Assembly (NCBI GenBank): GCA_934162685.1
Contig: CAKPJO010000027.1
Coordinates: forward strand, 1 to 12,937
Direction of reading: 5' to 3'
Length of the DNA: 12,937 bases
DNA from: an uncultured Bacilli bacterium
GTDB taxonomy: Bacteria > Bacillota_I > Bacilli_A > RFN20 > CAG-826
Shown here in pieces: positions 1 through 7,204 of this stretch. Every line of letters begins with the position of its first letter. Position 1 is the stretch's first letter. The position numbers and the translations under genes were made by a program. The notes under the pieces were generated by a model. It had not been told where the DNA came from. It saw only the letters and a list, made by a program, of their open reading frames with translations, and did no database searches.

Positions 1-534
1 ATTGAATATTACACACCTAATGGATTAAATAAACAAGATTCCCAATATAGCTATGATTCTCGTAATAAAATGTATGAAGGATCTGGTTTAAGAATATATC
101 ATATTGATGCTAGACTTGTTAAAGGTATTTATGTAAGTGGCAGTTCATATAGTAACCGTGGTTACTCAAGTGATTGGGTTAAAAATAATACCATTATCGG
201 CGCATCTAATTCCTTAAATCGTAGTTACTTAACTAGTACACAAGCTAAAAATGGTAAAGTACGTTATGTCCATTTATTAGACTCAGGAAAAAACAATACA
301 CTTTCTAATGGTGTTAATGGTACAGGTGACTATTCAAGTATAACAGTTCCTAAGTCACAAGGTTTAAAAATTAATCCAGATAAAACTTTATGGACTAAAG
401 GTCAAACATTTGAAGCCACTAGTGATTTCTTCGCTAACGGAACAAAATTTAATGACGGAACAGCGTTAAATTATACAATTACAGTTGGCGAGACTGATGG
501 TGACGCTATAACTGTTAAGATTACTAAAAAATAA
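1..534 (+). CDS. M6-like metallopeptidase family secreted protein, C-terminal part (5' end cut by window)
   Basis: The frame is open from base 1 and ends at TAA 532-534, giving 177 visible residues. They begin EYYTPNGLNKQDS and continue with YEGSGLRIYHIDARL (residues about 25-39). This resembles the region after the catalytic site in the M6 (immune inhibitor A-like) peptidase fold, where a strand such as EYR.P.GLN is followed by SGIRIWHVDARL. The remaining 130 residues are rich in Ser, Thr, Asn and Gly, as in an extracellular protein, and end in a short beta-rich segment (GTALNYTITV...DGDAITVKITKK). The HExxH zinc motif and any signal peptide would lie upstream and cannot be seen. No cell-wall sorting motif or C-terminal anchor is visible. 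The family call is by recognition of the motif pattern; being a surface or secreted protein is an inference. Confidence 0.7.
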   Translation: MEYYTPNGLNKQDSQYSYDSRNKMYEGSGLRIYHIDARLVKGIYVSGSSYSNRGYSSDWVKNNTIIGASNSLNRSYLTSTQAKNGKVRYVHLLDSGKNNTLSNGVNGTGDYSSITVPKSQGLKINPDKTLWTKGQTFEATSDFFANGTKFNDGTALNYTITVGETDGDAITVKITKK

Positions 535-567
535 TAGAATTTCCTAAAAGATAATTTAAGTAATAAC

Positions 568-613
568 AAGCTTATATTTGCTTAGAAATAACTAAGGCAT
601 TTATAGGCTTTTT
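568..613 (+). terminator. Rho-independent terminator after the M6-like gene
   Basis: A long hairpin begins 34 bases after the stop codon. The outer arm AAGCTTATA (568-576) pairs with TATAGGCTT (602-610, one G-T wobble). After a two-base mismatch, TGC (579-581) pairs with GCA (597-599), and TTAG pairs with CTAA around an AAATAA loop (586-591), with one G bulged. The 3' arm runs straight into a short T run (609-613). It isolates the M6-like gene from the next operon. Confidence 0.7.
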
Positions 614-684
614 CTTATGAATATAATATCGATTTTTGTTTTAAAATTATAAAATCACAATAATCTTAATTGGTTTTATGACAT

Positions 685-715
685 TTGATTTTTTAAAGTT
701 AGAATTTGTGATAAA
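685..715 (+). promoter_or_regulatory. Possible promoter of the 738-3604 operon
   Basis: A weak -35-like TTGATT (685-690) is followed after 19 bases by GATAAA (710-715), preceded by TG at 707-708 as in an extended -10. The predicted transcript start, about 722, would leave a leader of only some 16 bases before the ATG at 738. Other candidate promoters in this window also give very short leaders. Matches to consensus are modest (4 of 6 each), so the position is tentative. Confidence 0.3.
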
Positions 716-724
716 CTAATAAAT

Positions 725-733
725 GGTGGTGAG
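725..733 (+). promoter_or_regulatory. Ribosome binding site fixing the metallophosphoesterase start at 738
   Basis: GGTGGTGAG lies four bases before ATG 738. An in-frame ATG at 723 immediately precedes this Shine-Dalgarno sequence and has no ribosome binding site of its own. The 738 start also begins with MKKRTK, a normal positively charged signal-anchor N-terminus. Confidence 0.7.
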
Positions 734-737
734 CAAA

Positions 738-1877
738 ATGAAAAAAAGAACTAAAATAGTCTTGTTATCTTTTGCTATAATCGTCACTATTACTTTCCCA
801 TTAGCTTTATTAGCGCAATTTGGAATTGATAATACTAATTACCAAAAAGAATATATTGATTCATTAGAACCGATTAAAACACGTGATATAACTATTGATG
901 AAACAGGTGTTAATACCAAGTTTTATAATATTGATGATAGTGATTTTACTATTTTGCAACTTTCCGACACACATTTTACTGGCGATAGATGGTATAAATC
1001 ACTAGATTTAAAGTGTTTAAAAGCTATTTACACTATGGTGGATTATGTTAAACCAGATTTAGTTATTTATACTGGTGATAATATTTACCCTTCTTTAGCT
1101 TTTGGATCTAATAATAATATAAAATCGGCGCAAATTTTAAGTGAATTTTTAGAAAAATTAGAAGTTCCTTTTCTCTATGAGTTTGGGAACCATGATACAG
1201 AGTATTATGCTCGAGGGCAAGCTAAAGATATAAATGAAATTTTTCAGAGTAATCCATATTGCTATGCACGAGAAGACACAGAAGTTGGTTATAAGGCCGG
1301 AAGGTTATCGCAAGTTGTAGAAATTAGAAATAGCGATACTTCTTTAAATCAAGCAATTGTGCTTTTAGATTCTGGTGCATATAAATCATCTTCATTTTTA
1401 TCGGGATATGATAACTTTAAAGAACAAAATATTTATTGGTATGAAGAGAAACTCGTAAAAATTAGAAAAAGAGAAAATTTGGAAAATGTTTCACAAGTGC
1501 CATCGATGGCGTTTTTCCATATTCCACCTTATGAATATAAAGAAGCTTGTAAGTTATATGAAGAAGGTAATGAAGAAGTAACTTATTTATTTGGTGAGAA
1601 TGATGAAACTATATCTTGCCCTAATGAGCCAAGTGGATTATTTGATAAAATGGTTAAGTTAGAATCGACAAAGGCAGTATTTTTTGGACATGATCACACT
1701 AATTATATGGCTTTAAGATATAAAGGTATTGAAATGTATTATGGACACGCTATTGATTATAGAGCGTATCCTACGATAAAATATAAAACACAGTATCGTG
1801 GTGGCAATATTATAAAACTCCATCGTGATTCAACGTATACTGTCGAGTCATGTTTATTAAAAGACATAGAAAGGTAA
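738..1877 (+). CDS. Membrane-anchored calcineurin-like metallophosphoesterase (DCR2/PAP28-29 type)
   Basis: The protein has 379 residues from ATG 738. MKKRTK plus a hydrophobic stretch (about residues 7-29) forms an uncleaved signal anchor, which places the enzyme outside the membrane. All blocks of the dinuclear metal site are present: SDTH (D77, H79), TGDN (G113-D114), GNHD (150-153), the histidine of FFHIPP (H261) and GHDH (317-320). The spacing, together with KPDLVIYTGDN, LLDSG, MAFFHIPPYEY and KAVFFGHDHTN, resembles the phosphoesterase group that includes yeast Dcr2 and plant PAP28/PAP29, rather than the YmdB or CpdA groups. It should hydrolyse a phosphomonoester or phosphodiester; the substrate cannot be told from sequence. 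The stop lies six bases before the next ATG, and the next gene's ribosome binding site lies in this gene's last codons, so translation is probably coupled. Confidence 0.85.
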   Translation: MKKRTKIVLLSFAIIVTITFPLALLAQFGIDNTNYQKEYIDSLEPIKTRDITIDETGVNTKFYNIDDSDFTILQLSDTHFTGDRWYKSLDLKCLKAIYTMVDYVKPDLVIYTGDNIYPSLAFGSNNNIKSAQILSEFLEKLEVPFLYEFGNHDTEYYARGQAKDINEIFQSNPYCYAREDTEVGYKAGRLSQVVEIRNSDTSLNQAIVLLDSGAYKSSSFLSGYDNFKEQNIYWYEEKLVKIRKRENLENVSQVPSMAFFHIPPYEYKEACKLYEEGNEEVTYLFGENDETISCPNEPSGLFDKMVKLESTKAVFFGHDHTNYMALRYKGIEMYYGHAIDYRAYPTIKYKTQYRGGNIIKLHRDSTYTVESCLLKDIER

Positions 1878-1883
1878 AAAAAG

Positions 1884-2618
1884 ATGAAGTATTTTTTAGT
1901 AATTGCATTTTTATTTATTATGGGCTCAACGATTGGATGGGTAATTGAATTGCTATTTCGTAGATTTTTTTCTGCACATAAATGGATTAATCCAGGATTT
2001 TTAGTAGGACCTTATTTACCTTTATATGGGTTTGGTTTATGCGCTTTATTCGGGCTAGCATCTATTGATATATCTTTTATTACTACTACGTATTGGTTAC
2101 AAGTGGTTATTAAAGTTGCGGTTATGACGTTTACTATGACTTTGGTAGAGTATATCGCTGGTTTAATTTTTATTAAAGGTATGAACATCAAATTGTGGGA
2201 TTATTCAAATCGTCCTGGCAATATTCAAGGCATTATTTGCCCACTATTTACATTTTTTTGGGCTATTATTGCGTTAATATATGTCTTGTTTATCCATAAT
2301 GTAGTTGTAGGATGGGTTAACTGGTTTGATAACAATATTATTTTCTCATTCTTCGTAGGTATTGTATTAGGTGCGATGATTGTAGACTTTGCTTATTCTA
2401 TTAACCTTGCTTCTAAAATTAAAAGATATGCAAAAGAAATGCAAATTGTCGTCCATTATGAAAATTTTAAAGACTATATAACAACTAAAGTTAAATCATC
2501 AAAACTTAAAAACGCTCTTGTTCCTTTAATGAAACCATTAAATGTTTTAAAAGAAAATATTCAATCATATAAGGATGCAATGAAAACTAATAAAACGAAT
2601 AAAGAAAAGAAGGAATAA
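1884..2618 (+). CDS. CmpB-type multi-pass membrane protein ('putative ABC transporter permease' family)
   Basis: The protein has 244 residues with about five membrane helices (near 3-23, 42-61, 72-98, 116-139 and 152-174) and a basic, lysine-rich cytoplasmic tail (about 176-244). The signatures of the Bacillota family usually labelled putative ABC transporter permease (ABC_trans_CmpB) are clear: SxxGWxxExLFRR (15-27), NPGFLVGPYLPLYGFG (36-51) and LWDYSNRPGNIQGIICP (104-120). The family name is a database label; no transported substrate has been assigned, and no ATPase or binding protein is encoded nearby, so transport is unproven. Its GAAAGG ribosome binding site (1869-1874) overlaps the end of the phosphoesterase gene. 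The stop is two bases before the next ATG, consistent with one operon. Confidence 0.8.
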   Translation: MKYFLVIAFLFIMGSTIGWVIELLFRRFFSAHKWINPGFLVGPYLPLYGFGLCALFGLASIDISFITTTYWLQVVIKVAVMTFTMTLVEYIAGLIFIKGMNIKLWDYSNRPGNIQGIICPLFTFFWAIIALIYVLFIHNVVVGWVNWFDNNIIFSFFVGIVLGAMIVDFAYSINLASKIKRYAKEMQIVVHYENFKDYITTKVKSSKLKNALVPLMKPLNVLKENIQSYKDAMKTNKTNKEKKE

Positions 2619-2620
2619 GT

Positions 2621-3604
2621 ATGCCAAGAACTAAAAGTACACATAAAAAAAGAAATTCTTTAAAAGAAATCCCCTACAAAAAACGTACAAACTATCCAGA
2701 ATATAAAGTACATGAACCAACACCACTATTAGAATTTTTACTCAAACGTATCACTAATCAATCAAGAAATAATATTAAATCATTATTAAGTCATCGCCAA
2801 GTTTTAGTGGACGGGGCACCAATTACCCAATTTGATTTTATGTTAGCTAAAGATGATATTGTGATGATTGCTCCAGCACCAGTAAGAAAAATTACTAAAA
2901 ATAGCAAAAATGACTTACAAAAACTAGATATTATTTTTGAAAATGATGAATTAATTGCTATTAATAAACCATCAGGATTATTATCGATTGCTAGTGACCG
3001 CGAAAAAGAAATTACTGCTTATCGTTTATTAATGGATTATGTACGCACTAAGGACCCACATAATCGAATTTATGTCGTTCATCGTATTGATAAAGATACA
3101 TCTGGCGTATTAATCGTTGCAAAAAACGAACGAATTAGAGATGCTTTACAAGATCATTGGAATGAAATTGTTAAATTCCGTGGGTATTACGCTATTGTGG
3201 AAGGCAATGTGGAAGAAAAAAAGAAAACTATTAAATCTTGGCTAAGAGAAGCGTCTACAAATTTAATGTATTCTTCAAGGAAACCAGGAGATGGTAAAGA
3301 ATCTATTACTCATTACCAAGTAATTAAAGAAATTGATGGGTATTCTTTATTAGATGTTAATATCGATACAGGTAGAAAAAATCAAATCCGTGTTCACATG
3401 AAAGATATTGGACATAACATTATTGGCGATGAACGTTATGGCTCAACAAAGAATCCACTTAATCGTTTGGGGCTTCATGCTTATGCATTGGAGTTTATTC
3501 ATCCAATAACAAAAAAAGTAATGCGTTTTGAAACACCGATGCCAAATGAATTTGTATCAATGTTTGGCGTTAAGCAAAAACAATTAAAGAAAATTAAGGC
3601 ATAG
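2621..3604 (+). CDS. RluA-family 23S rRNA-type pseudouridine synthase
   Basis: The protein has 327 residues and should convert a uridine in structured RNA, most likely 23S rRNA, to pseudouridine in the cytoplasm. A basic N-terminal tail (1-28) leads into an S4-like RNA-binding segment (about 32-82, LLEFLLKRITNQSRNNIKSLL...VLVDG). The catalytic domain follows: INKPSGLLS (114-122), HRIDKDTSGVLIVAKN (154-169) with catalytic Asp157, a YYAIVEG strand, and the C-terminal GRKNQIRVHM and IIGDERYG elements typical of RluA, RluC and RluD. The exact target uridine cannot be assigned, so no symbol is given. AGAAGGA at 2608-2614, in the end of the previous gene, is the ribosome binding site. The last codons form one arm of a terminator hairpin. 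Confidence 0.88.
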   Translation: MPRTKSTHKKRNSLKEIPYKKRTNYPEYKVHEPTPLLEFLLKRITNQSRNNIKSLLSHRQVLVDGAPITQFDFMLAKDDIVMIAPAPVRKITKNSKNDLQKLDIIFENDELIAINKPSGLLSIASDREKEITAYRLLMDYVRTKDPHNRIYVVHRIDKDTSGVLIVAKNERIRDALQDHWNEIVKFRGYYAIVEGNVEEKKKTIKSWLREASTNLMYSSRKPGDGKESITHYQVIKEIDGYSLLDVNIDTGRKNQIRVHMKDIGHNIIGDERYGSTKNPLNRLGLHAYALEFIHPITKKVMRFETPMPNEFVSMFGVKQKQLKKIKA

Positions 3605-3621
3605 CAATATGTCTTTTTTTT
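3596..3621 (+). terminator. Intrinsic terminator overlapping the pseudouridine synthase stop codon
   Basis: The arm AAGGCATA (3596-3603) pairs with TATGTCTT (3608-3615, one G-T wobble) around a GCAA tetraloop (3604-3607). An unbroken run of eight T follows (3614-3621). The TAG stop (3602-3604) lies inside the hairpin. It should end or attenuate transcription before murA. Confidence 0.7.
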
Positions 3622-3646
3622 ATACGACTTTCATAGATTTAAATAA

Positions 3647-3651
3647 GAGGG
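3647..3651 (+). promoter_or_regulatory. Ribosome binding site fixing the murA start at 3657
   Basis: GAGGG (in AAGAGGGAT) sits five bases before ATG 3657. The in-frame upstream ATG at 3609 lies inside the 3' arm of the terminator hairpin and has no Shine-Dalgarno sequence. Starting at 3657 gives MEEVIKIRGGKKLSG, which matches the usual MurA N-terminus. Confidence 0.8.
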
Positions 3652-3656
3652 ATACT

Positions 3657-4910
3657 ATGGAAGAAGTTATAAAAATTAGAGGCGGTAAGAAATTATCCGG
3701 TGTAGTTCATATCTCAGGTAGTAAAAATAATTGTGTAGCATTAATCCCTGCGGCTTTATTGTCTAAAGGATTAGTGGTTATTCATAATATTCCACCAATA
3801 AGTGATGCTTATCATTTAGTTGGTATTTTAGAACAATGTGGAGCGTGTGTTACATATAAAGACAACACTCTTATTATTGATGCAAGTAATTTATATTATA
3901 AAGACTTAGTAATGCCAGAAATGGGGAAACTAAGGGCGTCATATTATTTTTATTCGGTGTTTTTAGGACTTTTTAAATATGTTAAGGCTAACACTATTGG
4001 TGGTTGTAGATTAGGAGACCGTCCGATTGATTTGCATTTATATGCTTTTAAAGAATTAGGCGCAAAAGTCCTCGAGCAAGATGGAACTTATATCTTTGAT
4101 GGTTCAAATTTAAAAAGTGGACATATTATATTTGAAAAAACTTCAGTTGGTGCAACTGTAAACACTGTTATATTAGCTACGCAAATAAAAGGAAAAACTA
4201 TTATTGAAAATGCAGCCACAGAACCAGAAATTGTGGAACTGATACATTTTTTAAATTTAATGGGAGCAAAAGTAGTTATGGATGGATCAACATTAACTAT
4301 CTATGGTGGAAGAGTAATGCATGGAACAGAATTTAGTAATATTCCTGATCGAATTGAAGCTGGTACTTACGCTCTTATTGGTGCAGCTTTAGGTAATAAT
4401 TTAAAAATAAAACCAATCATACCGGAACATATTCAAAGCCTTTTAGAACTATTTGATGTTTTAAAAGTAAATTATATTATTAAAAAAGACACGATGGTTA
4501 TTAGTGCAAGTCCAATTGAAAATGGAATAATAATTTTGACTTCACCTTATCCGGGATTCCCAACTGATTTACAACAACCACTTACGACCTTTCTTTCGGT
4601 GTCCAAAGGTACATCAGTTATTATTGAAGGCATATACGATAATCGTTTTGCACATGTAAAAGAATTAAATAAAATGGGTGCTAATATCAGTATAAATAAT
4701 ATGAATATCATTATTCATGGTGTTAATAGTATGAATGGATCTATTGTTAGTGGTAAAGACCTTCGTGGTGCGGCATCTTTAGTTTTAGCAGGCCTCATGG
4801 CTAAAGGAGAAACGATTGTAAAAGGTCTAAATTACATTAATAGGGGTTATGAAAATATGATTGCTAAACTTAAGAAAATTCACGCAGATATAAAAATCGA
4901 TTTAATGTAG
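3657..4910 (+). CDS. murA: UDP-N-acetylglucosamine 1-carboxyvinyltransferase (MurA)
   Basis: This cytoplasmic enzyme transfers enolpyruvate from phosphoenolpyruvate to UDP-GlcNAc, the first committed step of peptidoglycan synthesis. The 417 residues from ATG 3657 match the normal family length (about 420). Visible active-site elements are GSKNN (K23, N24, the usual Lys-Asn pair), LRAS (R93), GGCRLGDRPIDLHL with the phosphoenolpyruvate-binding and fosfomycin-target Cys117 and Arg122, PYPGFPTDLQQP with catalytic Asp304, and KDLRGAASLVLAGL (R370). CRLGDRP replaces the common CAIGARP-like loop but keeps the Cys and Arg. A terminator lies just upstream, so the gene may have its own promoter in the short gap, but I see no convincing one. 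Its stop overlaps the next gene's ribosome binding site. The gene implies a walled cell and argues against a true mollicute. Whether a second MurA copy exists elsewhere cannot be known. Confidence 0.93.
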   Translation: MEEVIKIRGGKKLSGVVHISGSKNNCVALIPAALLSKGLVVIHNIPPISDAYHLVGILEQCGACVTYKDNTLIIDASNLYYKDLVMPEMGKLRASYYFYSVFLGLFKYVKANTIGGCRLGDRPIDLHLYAFKELGAKVLEQDGTYIFDGSNLKSGHIIFEKTSVGATVNTVILATQIKGKTIIENAATEPEIVELIHFLNLMGAKVVMDGSTLTIYGGRVMHGTEFSNIPDRIEAGTYALIGAALGNNLKIKPIIPEHIQSLLELFDVLKVNYIIKKDTMVISASPIENGIIILTSPYPGFPTDLQQPLTTFLSVSKGTSVIIEGIYDNRFAHVKELNKMGANISINNMNIIIHGVNSMNGSIVSGKDLRGAASLVLAGLMAKGETIVKGLNYINRGYENMIAKLKKIHADIKIDLM

Positions 4911-4923
4911 GAGATGATTAATA

Positions 4924-5583
4924 GTGAAAAAACAATATTTTTATTTAATGCCTTTATTATTAGCAATACTTACATCTTGTAATAGAAATAATAATTTTCT
5001 AGTCTTAGGTAATTTTAAAGATGTGATCGTGGCGTCATTAGAAGAAGCATTAAATATGAAAGGGAATAGTTATTTTGCAAGTGAAAATATGCAATCAGGC
5101 GAGCTATTTAAAATAGTGGACTCTAATGCTTCTTATTATGAAAATGGTAAAAAGCATCCGTTTTTTGCTGAAGTAGAAAAATCAAAACTCATTGTTATTA
5201 ATGTGGGATTATATGATGTTTTGCCATCTATGGAAATTAATGAAGAAGAAAATATTTTAAATTATGATAACAATCTTATTGATAAACAGTTAGAAGTATT
5301 TTCATATCATATGCATCATATTGTTGAAGATATTCGTTCAATTAATAGTAAAACAAGCATATTTGTCTTATCTTCTTATAATAGTTTTAATTTTGAAAGT
5401 CCAGAGGAAAAAATGTTTAATAGCATCATTAAGAGAATAAATGAATCAATTTTAGATAGCATTGAGGACGTAACAAATATAAAATATATTTCTATTGTCG
5501 ATATTAAAGAACAAACGAAAGATAATAATTCTACAATTGAAGAAGAACTAGTGAATGTTATAAGAGGACATTATAATGAATGA
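4924..5583 (+). CDS. Lipoprotein with a degenerate SGNH-hydrolase-like fold
   Basis: The 219-residue product starts at GTG 4924, nine bases after AGGAGA (4909-4914), which itself overlaps the murA stop. MKKQYFYLMPLLLAILTSC is a lipoprotein signal with lipobox LTSC and acylated Cys19, so the protein is tethered outside the membrane. The order of segments resembles YpmR-like lipase/acylhydrolase lipoproteins: FLVLGN (25-30, where GDS would be expected), ENMQSGELFKIV (54-65, like the G.tS.dll turn), and SKLIVINVGLYDVL (87-100, like the TIGGNDLL block). The nucleophile Ser, the block III Gly-Asn and the final Asp-x-x-His are missing or unrecognisable, so if the homology is right it is probably a non-catalytic binding or scaffold protein. 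The family link is a pattern inference. It overlaps the next gene by eight bases. Confidence 0.5.
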   Translation: MKKQYFYLMPLLLAILTSCNRNNNFLVLGNFKDVIVASLEEALNMKGNSYFASENMQSGELFKIVDSNASYYENGKKHPFFAEVEKSKLIVINVGLYDVLPSMEINEEENILNYDNNLIDKQLEVFSYHMHHIVEDIRSINSKTSIFVLSSYNSFNFESPEEKMFNSIIKRINESILDSIEDVTNIKYISIVDIKEQTKDNNSTIEEELVNVIRGHYNE

Positions 5584-6010
5584 AGCTGAAAAAAACAAAT
5601 TGATTATAACTACTTCTTGGCTATTTGAAGCAGTAAATAATCAATATCGTGCGGTGATAAATGATATAAGAAAAAGCATGATGTTTTCTATGTATAAGTT
5701 ATCCACACTTTTTAATAAGTTTAATAAAAATATTAATTTATCTTTTTCATTAATAAATCAAGCTCAAAGAAACTTTGTAGTAGTTTTAAAACAAGCACAA
5801 TTTAATTCAGTAACACTCAATAATATATATAAAATGTATGTTAAAAGAGGAATATATCAAGAAAAAATGGCGTCAGAAGCATTAAGTAATTTGCGTTATG
5901 ACGTTAATGTGTTTTCTGATCCGCTATTTAAAAATATTATAGCAAAAACCTATAATTTACATTCTTTGTTAATGGATTTGGAACGTAAATTTTACTTGCT
6001 ATGTGAATAG
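5576..6010 (+). CDS. Hypothetical all-helical protein
   Basis: I do not recognise this 144-residue protein. It has no signal peptide or membrane segment and reads as several amphipathic helices with few glycines or prolines, rich in Asn, Lys, Phe, Leu and Tyr. It is likely a small cytoplasmic helical bundle. A good AAGAGGA ribosome binding site (5562-5568) lies seven bases before the ATG, inside the preceding lipoprotein gene, and the two frames overlap by eight bases, which suggests coupled translation and a shared task. Its last 19 bases overlap the convergent minus-strand gene. It is the last gene of the plus-strand block, and no clear terminator follows it. Confidence 0.65.
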   Translation: MNEAEKNKLIITTSWLFEAVNNQYRAVINDIRKSMMFSMYKLSTLFNKFNKNINLSFSLINQAQRNFVVVLKQAQFNSVTLNNIYKMYVKRGIYQEKMASEALSNLRYDVNVFSDPLFKNIIAKTYNLHSLLMDLERKFYLLCE

Positions 6011-6444
6011 GTTTTTGTTAATAAACATATATAAATAATTAAGGTAGTAATAATAGGCCAGTTAACATAAATGAAACTTGGAATATTTGTAAAAAGAGGA
6101 ATATTCATAGATAGAGTCATTATTAGTGGAACAATTAAACTTGCTAATAAAGCAATAAAAGCAATTACAAAAATAGTAGTTGTTATTTTTTGATATTTAA
6201 TAATTTTTTCTTTTTTTGTTATAAAAATTATAAAATATATTAACCCGATTATGGCAATGATTCCGCATATTACATAAGGAGTAAAGATAGTATAAAATTG
6301 TCTATATTCTACTTCAGTGTATTCAACATCTTGTAGACCAAATATCACTAGTGATAGAAACAAAGGCATCCAAAAAGTAGTTGCAAATATTTCTAATAAA
6401 ATAGCAAGCGAAGATGTAATTATTTTTAATGGATTTTTCTTCAT
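5992..6444 (-). CDS. Small four-helix membrane protein, unknown function
   Basis: The 150-residue product has four predicted membrane helices (about 7-37, 55-76, 87-112 and 128-146), a short charged loop after the first (EYTEVEYRQ, 42-49) and a lysine-rich cytoplasmic loop (77-86). No family motif is recognised. The start is well supported: AAGGTGA on the minus strand (6451-6457) lies six bases before the ATG, and a good promoter lies just upstream. It converges on the helical-protein gene with a 19-base overlap and is divergent from the 6539 lipoprotein gene. Confidence 0.7.
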   Translation of the reverse strand: MKKNPLKIITSSLAILLEIFATTFWMPLFLSLVIFGLQDVEYTEVEYRQFYTIFTPYVICGIIAIIGLIYFIIFITKKEKIIKYQKITTTIFVIAFIALLASLIVPLIMTLSMNIPLFTNIPSFIYVNWPIITTLIIYICLLTKTYSHSK

Positions 6445-6462
6445 GCTTAATCACCTTAACTA

Positions 6463-6492
6463 ATTATATAACTTACATTAGAATTATTGCAA
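6463..6492 (-). promoter_or_regulatory. Promoter of the minus-strand membrane protein gene
   Basis: On the minus strand, TTGCAA (6492-6487) is followed by an 18-base spacer and a perfect TATAAT (6468-6463). The predicted start, about 6457, leaves only about 12 bases before the ATG, so the ribosome binding site would sit at the very 5' end of the transcript. The -35 box is a palindrome shared with the divergent promoter. Confidence 0.5.
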
Positions 6493-6516
6493 TATATGCA
6501 TTAATTTTGTTAAAAT
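6487..6516 (+). promoter_or_regulatory. Promoter of the 6539 lipoprotein gene
   Basis: TTGCAA (6487-6492), an 18-base spacer and TAAAAT (6511-6516), with TG at 6508-6509 giving an extended -10 (TGTTAAAAT). The predicted start, about 6523, is just ahead of the TAGAGG ribosome binding site (6525-6530). The -35 is the same six bases as in the divergent promoter. Confidence 0.5.
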
Positions 6517-6538
6517 TAAGTTCATAGAGGTACAATCA

Positions 6539-7195
6539 ATGAAACTTAAAAAATTGCTTTTATTTATTCCGTTTTTACTAGTAGGATGTAAGGACAATAT
6601 ATCAATATCCACATCAATTTCTACATCAACTTCAGAAAGTGAACAAGAAACAATTTTACTAGAAAAACACTTTTCTAAAGAAACTGATGATAGTTTTGAA
6701 AACTTTTTTGCGTTAGGCTGGAGCACCGCTAATTCGAAGTTTGGCACTAATAGCGTTATTCTTTTAGAGGATGTTAATCATAAGTATGGTTCTGGTTATG
6801 TGCGTACACCAGCGTTTACTCAAACAAACGATATTAAAATATCATTAACTGTTCAAGTTACTGGTTTTAATAACGCTACAAGTATTAATAATTTTCTTGA
6901 TCAAACATTTAAGTTTGGCATTTCTTTATTAAACGAAGATAATGAAGTTATTAATGACACTGATCTAATATTTGAACACAAGATAACACAAAGTGATTGT
7001 GATAATAAATCTTTTTCTTCTTTGAATAGTTACACCACTAATCCTAGTGAAGCAAAGACTTTAGATTTTACTTATAGTTCTGATACACCAATATCCAAAA
7101 TTAGCGTTAATTATTTAAGCAAGCCCCATTATGTGGAAAATTCAAAAGATAATGGTATTAATTTAGAAATATTTTCACTAGTAATAAAAAAATAA
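6539..7195 (+). CDS. Lipoprotein with Ser/Thr-rich linker, unknown beta-rich domain
   Basis: The 218-residue product carries the signal MKLKKLLLFIPFLLVGC with lipobox LVGC and acylated Cys17. A low-complexity linker (ISISTSISTSTSES, 21-34) then spaces the folded part away from the membrane. The rest alternates short polar and hydrophobic stretches (for example YGSGYVRTPAFTQTNDIKISLTVQVTG, about 83-108) in the manner of a beta-sandwich or jelly-roll domain, of the kind often used for carbohydrate or surface binding. That is fold-level inference only, and no family is recognised. Ribosome binding site TAGAGG (6525-6530) is eight bases before the ATG. It precedes the esterase gene in the same direction with no terminator seen between them. 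Confidence 0.65.
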   Translation: MKLKKLLLFIPFLLVGCKDNISISTSISTSTSESEQETILLEKHFSKETDDSFENFFALGWSTANSKFGTNSVILLEDVNHKYGSGYVRTPAFTQTNDIKISLTVQVTGFNNATSINNFLDQTFKFGISLLNEDNEVINDTDLIFEHKITQSDCDNKSFSSLNSYTTNPSEAKTLDFTYSSDTPISKISVNYLSKPHYVENSKDNGINLEIFSLVIKK

Positions 7196-7204
7196 TTTAC
7201 GCAT

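Noticed and set aside
1884..2618. Treating the CmpB-type protein as a functional ABC transporter permease
   Set aside because: The label comes from the family name only; no ATPase or substrate-binding protein is encoded beside it.
3605..3646. Promoter for murA in the short gap after the terminator
   Set aside because: The best pair, TGTCTT and TAGATT, matches poorly (and the first overlaps the hairpin), so no promoter is claimed.
6002..6035. Possible bidirectional terminator between the convergent genes
   Set aside because: GTTT and AAAC near 6010-6025 could pair, but the stem is only about four AT-rich pairs with no GC core or clean T run.
6484..6747. Minus-strand open frame of 87 codons
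   Set aside because: It is antisense to the start of the lipoprotein gene, which has a lipobox, ribosome binding site and promoter; the minus frame has none of these and its protein looks like a reverse translation of a Ser/Thr-rich linker.
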